From Pseudocercospora fijiensis CIRAD86 (Eukaryota > Ascomycota > Dothideomycetes > Mycosphaerellales > Mycosphaerellaceae), in contig NW_006921532.1 of the NCBI RefSeq assembly GCF_000340215.1, positions 9,997,894 to 10,061,893 of the forward strand: a stretch of 64,000 nucleotides of DNA. The letters are read 5' to 3'. The translations under genes and the position numbers were made by a program. This document shows positions 10,086-20,445 of this stretch, piece after piece (the stretch's first letter is position 1; each line of letters starts with the position of its first letter). Under the pieces are notes generated by a model. That model saw nothing but the letters and a program-made list of their open reading frames with translations, was not told the DNA's origin and made no database searches.

Positions 10086-12770
10086 GGTATACTAGCTAGG
10101 ATAAGGGTATAAATTATACCGCTACGGCGGCTAGGGTTATAAGGCGCTTAACTGCTTCTATAGTTGTTTGTAGGCTATATATAGACCCCTAATAGGTCCA
10201 ATTTCGAGCTAATTTAAAGCCTTATAATCGTATAGTATAGGCCTATAAACAAGGAGTTATAATAAAGCTAAACTAGACCTTATCTAGCGGCTATTTCTAC
10301 CTCTTACCTACTAACCTATTCTACCTATTCCTCGCGTTACGTATCGTACTTGTTTTAACTTTACTACTGCTAATTCTACGCTCTTTATAATAGCTAAGCC
10401 GTCGTACGCTAAATATCTATTTCCTAGAGATATTAAGTTATTACTTAGTAAGCTAGAAGTAGAGCGGACGGTACGTATATCTTATAGACCGTATTATAAC
10501 TAGATAGATTGTAACTAAGTAGATTATAACTAAGTAGATTATAACTAAGTAGATTATAACTAAGTAGATTATAACTAAGTAGATTATAACTAAGTAGATT
10601 ATAACTAAGTAGATTATAACTAAGTAGATTATAACTAAGTAGATTATAACTAAGTAGATTATAACTAAGTAGATTATAATTAAGTAGATTGTAACTAAGT
10701 AGATTGTTATAGTTTAAGAGCCCGTTTCTACTAGATCTATACGATCGAGGGCGCCTATTCTTCTACTATAAAGGTAGTAAGAAGGGTATTTATCGAGTAG
10801 AAGGCTTCGAATACGACGAATACCGCTATTTCGTATCGAATATATAGTATTATAAAGATCGACCTAGTAAGTTACTAGTAGACCGCGATAACAACCGCTT
10901 ATATTAACGATTAGGCCTTAAATATCGTATTTATAAGCGATATATAGACTACGACCGCGTAGACCGCAAATAGCGCGCTTCTAACGCTTTTAAGGCTTCT
11001 AAGGGTATATTTATCGCTACTAAGCCTAGTAGGAAGCGTATTACGCGAACGAAGCCCTTAGATAACTACTATACGAAGTTGTCTATTATTAAGGTATACG
11101 AGAAGCGGCCTAAGGTCTATTTAGGCGAGTTCCTCGATAACTACGTACCGGAGTCTATACCTACTAATTAAACGGTTGTAAGGCCGCTCTATATCGAGCT
11201 AGAATCGCTAAAGGAAGGTTATTCGTATAGTCTCGAGTTTATAGACAGATTAGCGTCTAACGACGGTATAAAGGCCGTTTAGAAGGACCTACTAGATTCT
11301 CGAGCTAGTTAGTATTATAGAGTAAGCTCTTAGCGCTAAATATTAACTATTCTAGTAGGCCTAACAACTATCGCTTAGTTAGTTAACGATATAGGACGAC
11401 CTAAACAGAAGTAGGCATAGTATAACGCTAGAGCTTTTACTATTACTTAAGACCGTATTAGTAGCGTTAACTGCGAAGCCTTAAAGCGTATAGGCGATAA
11501 GCGAAGAGACAATATTAAACGAGATAGTAAGAAATAACTTTAGTAGACGTACGAGTACTTATAGTCTAAATTTAAGTAGTAGAAGCAGCTACGTAGAGAT
11601 AATTAAGTCTCGTAGAAGCAATAGAAAGCTATATAGAGGCCTTCTATAGGTAGCGGACTAGCAACTTCGTGCCTTTTGTAACTATAGGTCTTTATTCTTA
11701 CTTAACTCTATATACCTAACTAATAGGCTAAAATAGCCTCTATCGACTATATACGTCCGTAATAGCTATTTAGAGTAGCTTCTAGCGGCTTGCTTCCCTA
11801 TATGCTATAAACGGGTATACCTAATCGGAAAGGCAATTTCTAGGCTTAAAGAAATAGCTAAATTAGACTATAATCGTAAGGCTAGCGAATACGATAGCTA
11901 TAGTAAGTACTTCTAGCTTAACCTTAATAACCGCTTTTCTTCTAAAGCTAACTATTAAGACTAGTCTAAGTATACTAAGTAGTCTTCTTAGATAGCACTA
12001 TAGTCGATTACTAATAACTTAGTAAGTAAGTAACTCGGTATAGCCTAAGGCCTCCGTAGATAGTAAAGACGACCTATTCGATAGCCTACTAAATACAGAC
12101 CTTCTTCTATAATCTACGCTAACTAGTCGATTGCCGCTTTTCCTACTAAAAGGCGCTAGCAAAAGTAATTAGTACGATAGGAACGATGTATATATCAATA
12201 GTCGTTGCTATCGCCCTTGCTAGACAATTTGTCCTTACTAAGTAGTCTGTTTCTACCGTCTATAGTAGAGCTACTATTATCTATAGTACTATCTAGAGCT
12301 CTATATTTACTACCTATTCTACTCTATACTAGTAAAGACAATTTACTTAATCTACTACAGCTATTAGGTACCTCTTATAAGCCTCGTCGTCGTTAGAAGC
12401 CCTTAATTAGTAAGCTAGTAATAGCTTCGAAACGCGCTCGTAGAAGGCTACATATAGGCATACTGCCTAAACCGTACCGTATAGATTATGAATCCTTCTA
12501 TACGCTATCTCCTATACTAATTAGATTGCTAAAACGACGGATCGAAGGAAAGGTTATCGCTTCTAAGCGGCAGAAGTAGTAGTACTAAAGTATAGGCGTA
12601 GACTTAGTCGTTTTCGAGCGATTACGGCTATTCGGAACGGTAGAAATGCGAGGCAATTTAGCTTTTATAGAGGTAATTTGCAATGTAATTTATACAGTTT
12701 AAGGGCACTTTATCGGGTCGTATAGAACCCTCGAGGTATATACAATTTACTTTCTTAATTAATCTGCTCG
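10085..12770 (+). mobile_element. Unidentified repeat family X, copy 1 (internally deleted)
   Basis: Homologous to 40130-44115 from the first bases (ataagggtata...cggctagg; tagttgttt; gaccttatctag) to the end (cgaggcaattta; gggtcgtatagaaccctcga). The encoded protein relic is readable in the same frame (FKSPFLLDLY, GRLFFY; STINELV-type blocks; ...TDLLLQ; SLLDNLSLLSSLFLPSIVEL near 12205). About 1.5 kb present in copy 2 (roughly 41840-43330, including the zinc-finger part) is missing at a junction near 12045-12085. A 13-copy 15-bp array is specific to this copy. No family name can be given. Confidence 0.75.
10506..10700 (+). repeat. 15-bp tandem array, 13 copies, in frame
   Basis: Unit agattataactaagt (first and last units agattgtaactaagt). 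In the frame of family X it reads Arg-Leu-stop-Leu-Ser; undoing the CAA-to-TAA change gives an R-L-Q-L-S pentapeptide repeated 13 times. Copy 2 has no array at the equivalent place (about 40500-40555), so this is an expansion private to copy 1. Confidence 0.92.
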
Positions 12771-12818
12771 TATCCTATCTAGTATATAAAGAGCTAGAAA
12801 AAACTTCTAAATAAGTTA

Positions 12819-13344
12819 TCCGGGGTTTCGTTAGAGACTTTACCCCGCTATTTGCGGGGGTTCCGGCTATACGTAAAATCGCTTTTTCTTAGTAGGCTAT
12901 ACGTAAAACTCGATCTAGTAGTAGGTTCTAGTCCTTTATAGATATCTAGCTAGGTATATATAGTATTAAACCGCGAGTCTAAATATTATATTAGCTAGTT
13001 TATCCGAGTATATAGTAGCTATAGGAACTTACTATCGCTATTGCTTATATAATCCTTAGTAGGCGCGTCTACCTTATTCTTAAGCGTATATTCCTCGTGT
13101 TCCTCCTATAGGCCGATTGTTAGTCTATTCTAACCGCCTACGCGGTCGCAATTAAGTCGCTAATATACCGGAAATCTACTGCTTATAAACCGTTATCGCA
13201 CTTATATTTAGTTTCCTATAATATATACTCTATAATATTACTATTATCGAGTTTACGTATAGCCTATTAAGAAAAAGCAATTTTACGTATAGCAAAAATT
13301 CCTAAGCTAGGGCGAGGGGTAAAGTAGGCTAACGCAACCCCGGA
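12819..13344. mobile_element. 526-bp MITE with ~85-bp terminal inverted repeats
   Basis: The left end (tccggggtttcgttag...ggctatacgtaaaatcgc) is matched in inverted orientation by the right end (...gcaattttacgtatagc...ctaacgcaaccccgga) over about 85-90 bp with a few differences. Each end is flanked by TA (12817-12818 and 13345-13346), the target duplication of Tc1/mariner-type elements. The ~300-bp interior has no reading frame. The motif ggctatacgtaaaa occurs twice in each arm. Confidence 0.85.
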
Positions 13345-13346
13345 TA

Positions 13347-13594
13347 GTATATATTAATAGGATAGTCTCTAATAAGTATATCGATCGTATAGGGTTGTAT
13401 ATTAGTTATATTAGTTCGTATATTCTAATGAGATCGTTTCGCATTAATAGCCTAAGTATATCGTTTATTCTATTAGAATAGATTGACAAAATCGCTTACT
13501 ATCGCTTATTAACAAAGATAGAAACAGCTATATAAATACCTATATCTATAGAGATCCCTATAGTAGGATACTAGATTCGATAGCTACTACTAGC
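13347..13594. other. Spacer, weakly RIP-mutated, nothing recognised
   Basis: Keeps more TG and CA dinucleotides than neighbouring repeats (for example tgagatcgtttcgcatta and gattgacaaaatc), so it may be older single-copy sequence. No gene, RNA or repeat identified. Confidence 0.4.
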
Positions 13595-13740
13595 ACTATA
13601 TCGAATTAGGAAATAGAATATAGCTAGTATTACGCGAGGGACGAATTAGTAGATATATAATAGTATAGTGTTAGGCAAGCATCTACGGTGCTAGGAAGTA
13701 TAGACTAGGCTAGCGTCCCGTGCCTACCGTAACAGTTAGA
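13595..13740 (-). repeat. Inverted fragment of the helicase-element 5' region
   Basis: Imperfect reverse complement of 8140-8285 (ctaattcgtccctcgcgtaat and gacgctagcctagt conserved). It is a short detached fragment with no helicase coding sequence next to it. Confidence 0.72.
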
Positions 13741-14110
13741 ATCGCCTCGCTTGGAATATCTCTTAAATATCTAAACTAATATCTAGAAATACCTAGTAAC
13801 CGTTAACTAGGTAGAGCCGATAGTAGCTAATACTAGCTAATATTAGCTAATACAATGCTAGCTAATACTTGCTAATACTAGCTAATACTAGCTAATACTA
13901 GCTAATACTTAATCTAGATATACTAGATTCGCGCTAGGCTAGTAACTAGAAAGGTATTAGGCCTAAATAGGCAATTTATACTAAGATCTAGGCTTTTCGT
14001 CTCTATCCGTCTTCTATTAATATCTATAGCTATTAGGACCTATAATAGCAATAAAAATTACTCTAGTTCTCTAAGTCCTATATAGGTCTATCTCTAGTAA
14101 AGGTTTTATA
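13740..14110 (+). repeat. Dispersed repeat shared with 51290-51640
   Basis: Same order of landmarks in both places: aatatc..., gttaactaggtagagccga / gctaactaagccgagc, a run of agctaatact units, gattcgcg, tattaggcctaaatagg / actaggcccaaatagg, and taatatctatagctattaggacc. Orientation is the same. Probably ends of one transposon family (possibly an LTR); no terminal repeat was found. Confidence 0.6.
13823..13910. repeat. 10-bp tandem repeat (agctaatact)
   Basis: About eight units of agctaatact/agctaatatt with small interruptions. The related copy at 51350-51395 has only about three units. Confidence 0.85.
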
Positions 14111-14164
14111 AAGCTTTTTGTCTAAGTGCAATTTGATTTCTACTATTAGGCTTCTTAGCATATA

Positions 14165-14291
14165 GCGTTAACCTATATCGGAGTGAAAGAGACTAGGCTC
14201 GGACCGCTAAACAATAAGTAGCTATTCCCCGTAATCCTTAATTTATAGGCATTTAGGGAATACCTACTTTTACTCCGATATAGGTTAACGC
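14165..14291. mobile_element. 127-bp foldback MITE
   Basis: Perfect ends gcgttaacctatatcggagt and actccgatataggttaacgc, flanked on both sides by TA (14163-14164; 14292-14293). The interior continues the palindrome (gtagctattccc against gggaatacctac), so nearly the whole element folds into one hairpin. Its ends have kept their sequence, including TG and CA, unlike most repeats here. Confidence 0.85.
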
Positions 14292-14293
14292 TA

Positions 14294-14928
14294 CACTATA
14301 TATACTAGCATAATCAGGAGTTGCTATACTCCTTTCATTAAGATATTTATTTCTATTTATAGGTATCTTTTTAAGAGACAGTACCCTTAGTATAGATAGA
14401 GAACTTTCTTAAAAACTTTCTTTCTATTACGGTAATTTTGTATCTAATAGATTCAACACTTAGACTAAAATCGTTTCTCTAAATAAAAGAAAGCAATTAA
14501 TCCTTCTAGTATTTTAAATAGATACTATATATTTGTTATATACAGACAGTACTATACCAAGCTACTATAGAATTGTCTTTTTTGTAGCCTTTAGAGACAT
14601 CTCTCTCTATATATCTTTCTTAGGTACCTCTATAGATAACTATTTTATCCTTATCCTATACTTATAGTAAGATACTAACTAAAGACATAATTTTAATACC
14701 CTTTTCAAATTCTCTATTAAGTACTATTTACCTCTTTAGAGATAGGAGAAACCCTAAAAGAAGTTAAAGTTTTTAGGGTACTTTTTAGCGGATACTCTTA
14801 GAAGACTTCAGTTTCTTAGTAACTTCCTATTGTTAGGAGTTATTTAGATAGTATTAGAAAATCTTATTCCCTACTCTCTATATTATATAGTCTTTTAGTT
14901 ATAGAATTTTGTACTATCTCTTCTCTAA
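14294..14928. other. AT-rich spacer, CpG-poor, nothing recognised
   Basis: Very few CpG and a poly-pyrimidine/purine texture like the Copia and hAT-2 regions. No frame long enough to assign on either strand. Confidence 0.35.

Positions 14929-14985
<57 letters not shown>
14929..14985. repeat. (ACT)19 microsatellite
   Basis: Uninterrupted trinucleotide run of 57 bp. It is purer than anything around it; it lacks CpA on the plus strand, so RIP would not erode it. Confidence 0.97.
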
Positions 14986-14986
<1 letters not shown>

Positions 14987-15453
14987 GTAATAGTATAAGT
15001 CTCCGAAGGCAGTATAACCTATAGCAATATAGACAGCTATACTTAGTAAGATAGGATAGTAAACTTGTCGATTAGGCTATAGTAATTAGAGCCCTACAAT
15101 ATAGGTACTATTAGAGTGTAATAGGAACAGTGTACTATACGAGGTTAATAGTCTGTCTACTCTATAGAAGGAGGCCTCTTTTATAGGCTTAGTGCCTAGC
15201 CTAAGGGTATAGGGCCGGTTACTAGCTAGTATCTCTCTCTTTCTTCGTATGTAACTAGACACGTTCTATATTAAACGCTTAAAGCAAACAAACAGTTATA
15301 TGTTATATATTACCTTAGCGCTCTTAGCTAAGGCTATTTTTAGAAACTCCGCAATAATACTCCTAGGATAGCATTGTTCCTAGGTACTATTAATATACAA
15401 AAATATCGCTCTAACCTACTAACAAGTGCCTAATCTACTATGCCGACTTACTA
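14986..15453. other. Spacer, nothing recognised
   Basis: RIP-type sequence between the microsatellite and the stop of the minus-strand relic; may be the 3' part of that element. Confidence 0.35.
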
Positions 15454-16428
15454 TTACTTTAGCGTACCGTAATCCTCGCTAGCGATAGTCTTATCCGTCG
15501 GTCGGTTCTAGAGGTCTCCTCCGTAGGTACTAAAGCTATTAGCGCCGTAATACTACGCCTCGTAGAGGGCTTAAGTAACGAGGAGGTTAGTAGCCTTCTC
15601 CTTTATAGCTTCTTCCTAATTGCCTAGGTATTCCTTAAGTTCCTCCTTAGTAAACTAGAGGACTTGTTTAACTTCGTTCTAAATAATATAGCTTAACTAA
15701 GGAACCCTACTAACTAAGGCATCTAAGATATAACTTAGACCCTCGACTAGAATAGCTATAGGGAAAGCGAATAGCACGAAGGAATTTAAGCCTAGAATAT
15801 CCGTTAGGTTGCGATATACTTTAGCAACCTACGAGACTATTAAGCTCTCGTAGCCCTTAACCTTAGTGCCGTTATTAGCGCGAGAGTAGCTTAGGTTAGT
15901 AAATTTACGGTTACTCTTAGCCTTTAGATAACTATATAGGAGGTATAGTATCTAAATAGAGACTTCGTATTCCTTTAGGGAGGTAATAATCTACTCTACT
16001 TCCTACTCGGCTTAACTATCGAATATATACTCGAGATCGTAGCTAGTAAGGTGCTTGTTAGTAAGCTTATCGATCTTATTCGGTAGAACTAGGCCGCGGT
16101 CCTTAAGCTTCTAAACCTAGTTCGTAAAGACCTCTAGCTTATATATACCTTCGATAATAGTAGAGTAGCTCGTATTATCTTTAGATATAAGGCTAACTAT
16201 AATACGTAGGCGATTAGCACTATTGCTAGCTACGAGCTTTGCTATATCTTGTCCGATACGAGTAGACTCCTTAGGAGGGCACTTCTTATAACCTCCTTCG
16301 CCTGCCTTATAGTACTTAGTAGGCTTAGGAATAGAGATAAGCTCGTAGGCGTAGTTAGGTCGAAGAGTAACGGCTAGGAGCTATAAGGTAGGGTACTAAC
16401 GAATAATCTAATTGCTAATACTATAGAG
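15454..16428 (-). pseudogene. Unidentified protein relic, split by hAT-1
   Basis: One minus-strand frame runs from the hAT-1 insertion site to a TAA at 15454-15456 with only scattered TAG/TAA. It reads RPNYAYELISIPKPTKYYKA, KKCPPKESTRIGQDIAKLVA, RGLVLPNKIDKLTNKHL, LLYSYLKAKSNRKFTNL, KVYRNLTDILGLNSFVLFAF and FTKEELKEYLGN, ending TIASEDYGTLK. It is mostly helical and Lys/Glu rich, and I recognise no family. Its 5' part continues at 26286-26440 once hAT-1 is removed. It lies downstream of the leader repeat at 32252-32345, so it is the ORF of a small leader-bearing repeat that itself carries two transposon insertions. Confidence 0.55.
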
Positions 16429-16436
16429 CTAAAGGG
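16429..16436. repeat. Left target-site duplication of hAT-1
   Basis: ctaaaggg, repeated exactly at 26278-26285. Eight base pairs is the hAT hallmark. Confidence 0.93.
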
Positions 16437-16570
16437 TAGACCCCGCAGTAGTTCGGTTTCCGAACTACTAAACGTATATAGTTTAGTTTCTTAGCGGCGA
16501 ACTAGCTCCCTAGTTCCGGTTTGGTTTTTTCGAACTATATAGATTCCTAGTTTGAACTAGAGACTGTATT

Positions 16571-16776
16571 AGTTTTACTATAAGGATACTCTTATTCGAC
16601 TACCGGCTACGATTGCCGGCTATATTAGTAACTATATTACATTTACTACGCTCTTTTGCCGTTGCTAGGGCGTAGTTTTACTATAAGGATACTCTTATTC
16701 GACTGCCGGCTACGATTGCCGGCTATAATAGTTACTAGGTTATATTTACTACGCTCTATTACCGTTGCTAGGACGT
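16571..16776. repeat. 103-bp tandem duplication in the hAT-1 5' region
   Basis: The block beginning agttttactataaggatact occurs at 16571 and 16674; each copy runs through ccggctacgattgccggcta and into the tagggcgta motif. The partial copy at 44270 has only one, so the duplication arose in this copy or was lost there. Confidence 0.85.
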
Positions 16777-16840
16777 AGTTGCCGTTGCTAGGGCGTAGTT
16801 GCCGTTACTAGGGCGTAGTTGCTATTGCCGGGGCATGGTT
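16770..16840. repeat. 20-bp tandem repeat (gccgttgctagggcgtagtt)
   Basis: About three and a half units ahead of the transposase gene, degrading to gctattgccggggcatggtt. In the copy near 44370-44405 the array is shorter. Tandem motifs near hAT ends can bind transposase; no direct evidence here. Confidence 0.8.
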
Positions 16841-17312
16841 GCCGTAGTTGCGAAAGCTTACCTATATAACGTTACGTAGGCGGCAATAATTAGGGCTTCG
16901 CGATATTCTTATACTTTTAACTTCTTTCTCTATACCTATACCGACAATAACTACTATACGCTACGCCCCTACCTCTTTTCCTTATAATAGTAAGAGAGAA
17001 GCGCATCGCGCGCTAAATAGAAGATAGAACTAAAGACCGCGAGTTTGTTTTACCTAAACGTCTAACTAAAAAGCGTAAGACTAAAGAGGAGTACTCTACG
17101 AAGAAGAATTCCGTACGAGACCGCGAGAGAAAGGAGAAGATAGATAAAGATAAAAAAGCTAAGGATAAGAGAAGAAAGGCGCGGAATAAGGCATTCTATC
17201 GATAGCTAGCGCCTACAGAAAAAAGTAAAGGTTAGAATAAGAAGACAACCTAAAAGAAGGCTAAGAGGAGGAAAGAATTGCGGCTAGTTTTCGAGCGTAA
17301 AGTTCTAGTAGC

Positions 17313-17452
17313 GTAAGTTAATCTAGCTAGCGGCCGTAGCTAGTAGCTATAGCCGGTAGCTAGTAGCTATAGCCGGTAGCTGTAGCCGGTAGCTATAGCC
17401 GGTAGCTGTAGCTAGCATATTTTTCTTTAATACGTTAACTAATAGTATTTAG
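17313..17452 (+). other. Intron 1 of the hAT-1 transposase with TAGCCGG repeats
   Basis: Starts GTAAGT, ends tatttag, with ttaactaat as branch site. Splicing joins GTA GC to A CCT ATA in frame. Its middle is a run of 12-bp units such as agctatagccggt / agctgtagccggt. The homologous intron near 44880-44950 has fewer units. Confidence 0.75.
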
Positions 17453-19329
17453 ACCTATAGCCGCTACCTCTATCGATACGACCGATAGTAACGGAGATAT
17501 TTAGATAGCCGATAACAACAATACTAGAGTTTAGGATGCCGCGACAGAGCTTAATACTACGAATAAAGGGACTAAAAAAAGCGAGGAGATACTATACGTT
17601 AATCTAGTAACAGGTATAGTCTTAGGGCCTAACGCTATAGACGATAAGCGCTAGGAGTAGATCGAGTATAGTTAAAGAGACGAGATACTAGTAAAGGGCT
17701 AAAGCATAAGTCCTATTAATCTAGAAAATTATAGTTAAAGCTACTACGAAAAGCTAGCAAGGATTAGAATCGAGGCTAGTCGTCTTTATATCCTCGATAT
17801 AGAGTAGAAGTTTCTTTACTAGTATTAGAGCGAAGCCTTTACGTCTATAAAGGCAAAGTAGCTTGCGATTAATACGATCGGGGCTAGGTATCTAGGGACG
17901 GTAGAAGTATTACTAAAAAAGGAAGGGGTATAGGTAATTATTCTATACTCGGTATATATAGCCGGCGTTCGTAGCCGGTAGATACTAATAGTTAAATAGA
18001 AAGCGTTTCTCGAGGGCAGAGTACTACTACTATATAAAATCTTTACTAAGGCAGAGAGGGCTTATATCCGGAATCTAAGCTACTAGTAGGATAGGTTAGC
18101 CTTAGAATTCTCTAAATCTCTATATAAGCCTCCGAAGGATTACCTATTTTAGCGATATAGCTTTATCTCGACTACTCCGTAGATACCCGACGAAGCTCGA
18201 GCGCTCTTTAAGGTCTTTACTAAGAAGCGGAAGGAGTTCGAGGATTAGGATTAGTTAATAGAGCTATTAGTTAGTCTTAGGTTTCGTAGTTAGACTCGGC
18301 CTAAGCATTTGCTTATCGAGTGTCTTACGCCGAAAGAGGATAGATTAAGACTAAAAACGAGCTTAGATTCGTTAGATATAGTAGCTTAGTTCCGTTAGTA
18401 GGAGAGAGCTACCGTATAGAAGGCAAAATTTAGGTAGTTAGGGTAGCTAGGAAAGAAATTCTAGTAGTTAGGCTAGCTAGGATAGCTAGGAAAAAAAAAT
18501 CTAGTAGTTAGGTAGCTAGGAAACAAGAAAAAAGGTAGCTAGCTATTTACTACCTAGCTATTCCTAACGATACGATACTATAAAAGAAAGGGTGTTTCCC
18601 TATAGCTACTAGTATATATCTACTACTCCTAAGTCCTTACCTTACCGTACGAAACTTTAAAACATACCGACCGATATTGTATATATACTAGGCGCTATAC
18701 TAGGAAAAGTAATAACGAGATAACAGTCGAAATAGTCTAGTATACGAGCGAGATTACGATAACGCCGAGAGGAGGTCGTATACTTACCTTCGAGCCTATC
18801 GAGTCCTAGACGACGGTTAGGGCTAGATTTATCCTCTCCTAATCCTAGTAGTAGGAATTTATTATAGGGTACTACTACCTAGTCCTTACCTTTATAGAGT
18901 CTAAGTAGAAGGTTGTTCGGAGATATAAGAACATCGAGTATTAACCCGGATATCTTCGAAAAGGCTAGCTAGGCGTATCTTTAGAAACCCGAGTATACCG
19001 AGCAGTTTAATTAATAGGTCTATAAGATATAGTTCCCTTTCTACTTACGTTCGAAGGAGTATAAACTCCGGAAGTACTCGATGCGATAGGGTAGTAAGGA
19101 GCGAACGGACATATTCTAGAAGTTCTTTATAGAGGGGGCATTATACCGTTATACGACTTCTCGACTTAAAGGTTAACTAGTAATTGTCTATAACTTCTAC
19201 GGTTTAATCTTAAAATACCCGAAACTAGGGGATAGGAACTTATCGCCTACGAACTATCTCTATTCTAAACAGTATCGGGAATCTTAAGAAGAGAGGAGCG
19301 TTAATATAGATATAGCGTTCTAGAAAGAG

Positions 19330-19442
19330 GTACGTCTTCTAATATACCGGCTATAGCTGCCGGCTATAGTTGCCGGCTATAGCTACCGGCTATAGCTGCC
19401 GGCTACCTTTATTAACCGTAGAGATCTAGCTAATTATTATAG
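19330..19442 (+). other. Transposase intron filled with ccggctatagctg repeats
   Basis: Donor GTACGT, acceptor attattatag; removal joins AFQKE-type and ATLKEALGL-type codons in frame. About five units of ccggctatagctg occupy the middle, the reverse complement of the motif in intron 1. Confidence 0.72.
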
Positions 19443-20376
19443 GCTACGCTTAAGGAAGCTCTAGGATTAAAGGCTACCGATTTCTCCCCTAAAGACTTTA
19501 AGCAACTAGCAAACGAAATGCTAGCTATAAACGGTCTTCCGGAAGACTTCTACGAAAGAGAGTCTATATAGAAGATATACCTATATCTTATAAACTACCC
19601 TCCCCTATTTCTCGGCGCGATAACCTAGCGTATTATATTCGAAAAGAATAAAAAGGCTACGTTAGACGACATTCGGGAGATCCTCCGTAATACTCGCCGA
19701 GTAGCTATTACTATCGATAGCTAGTTAAGCCGGACTATAAGAGCCTCCTTCCTCTCGATTATACTATACTTTATTAATTCGGATTAGAAACTCTAGGAAC
19801 TTATAATCGGATTCCCTAAAATTCTAGGTTCCTATACTAGTAAGGATATAGCGAAGCTTGTCTATATAGTAATAGATAGGGTTAGCGTAATAACGAAACT
19901 AATCTCGATTACTATAGACAACGCTAGTAATAATCGAACATTATATAAGGCGTTGTATATACAATTCACTTATATATATCTTTAAAATTACTAATCGTAT
20001 CGATAGGGTCGAGTACGTAGAGGAGATTATAAGGTCTATAATCTAGCTTAATCTTCCGAATATTAAGCTCGCTACGATTCCGAATACGTACGATAATACG
20101 TACGATAATAACGATAAAGAGGAGCCTAGTAATAGCCCTAGCCCTATTAAATCGGAGCCGACGTCGTTACTAGTTATATCTCTATAGAAGTTTCCCTATC
20201 TCGCTTATATAGTTTAAATCGCGATCCGAGCCCTCTTTAAGACGCTTAAAATTGCACTATTAAACGACGACTAATAGAAGATCCTAGATAAGGATAAAGC
20301 AAAGTCGAAAGTCGAGAAACTCGTTATAGTAATAAAACGGGATAAGGCCGAGAGCCTCGCTCTCGTTTTATATAAG

Positions 20377-20445
20377 GTATAAGTTTTATCCGTAGCCGGT
20401 ACCTATAGCTAGCAACCTAGTATAGTTCTAACCTTTTTTCTCTAG
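20377..20445 (+). other. Transposase intron, 69 bp
   Basis: Donor GTATAAG, acceptor tttttctctag, branch-like ctaac just upstream. Splicing joins LYK to LRRLVIYINSS in frame, a conserved hAT block. Contains one gtagccggtacctatagct motif. Confidence 0.72.

Noticed and set aside
10506..10700. CRISPR array
   Set aside because: Units are 15 bp, contiguous and without spacers; it is an in-frame minisatellite.
12205..12396. 63-codon open frame as a separate small gene
   Set aside because: It is in the family X frame and continues both ways across RIP stops; it is a piece of that relic, as are 40887-41102 and 43488-43673.
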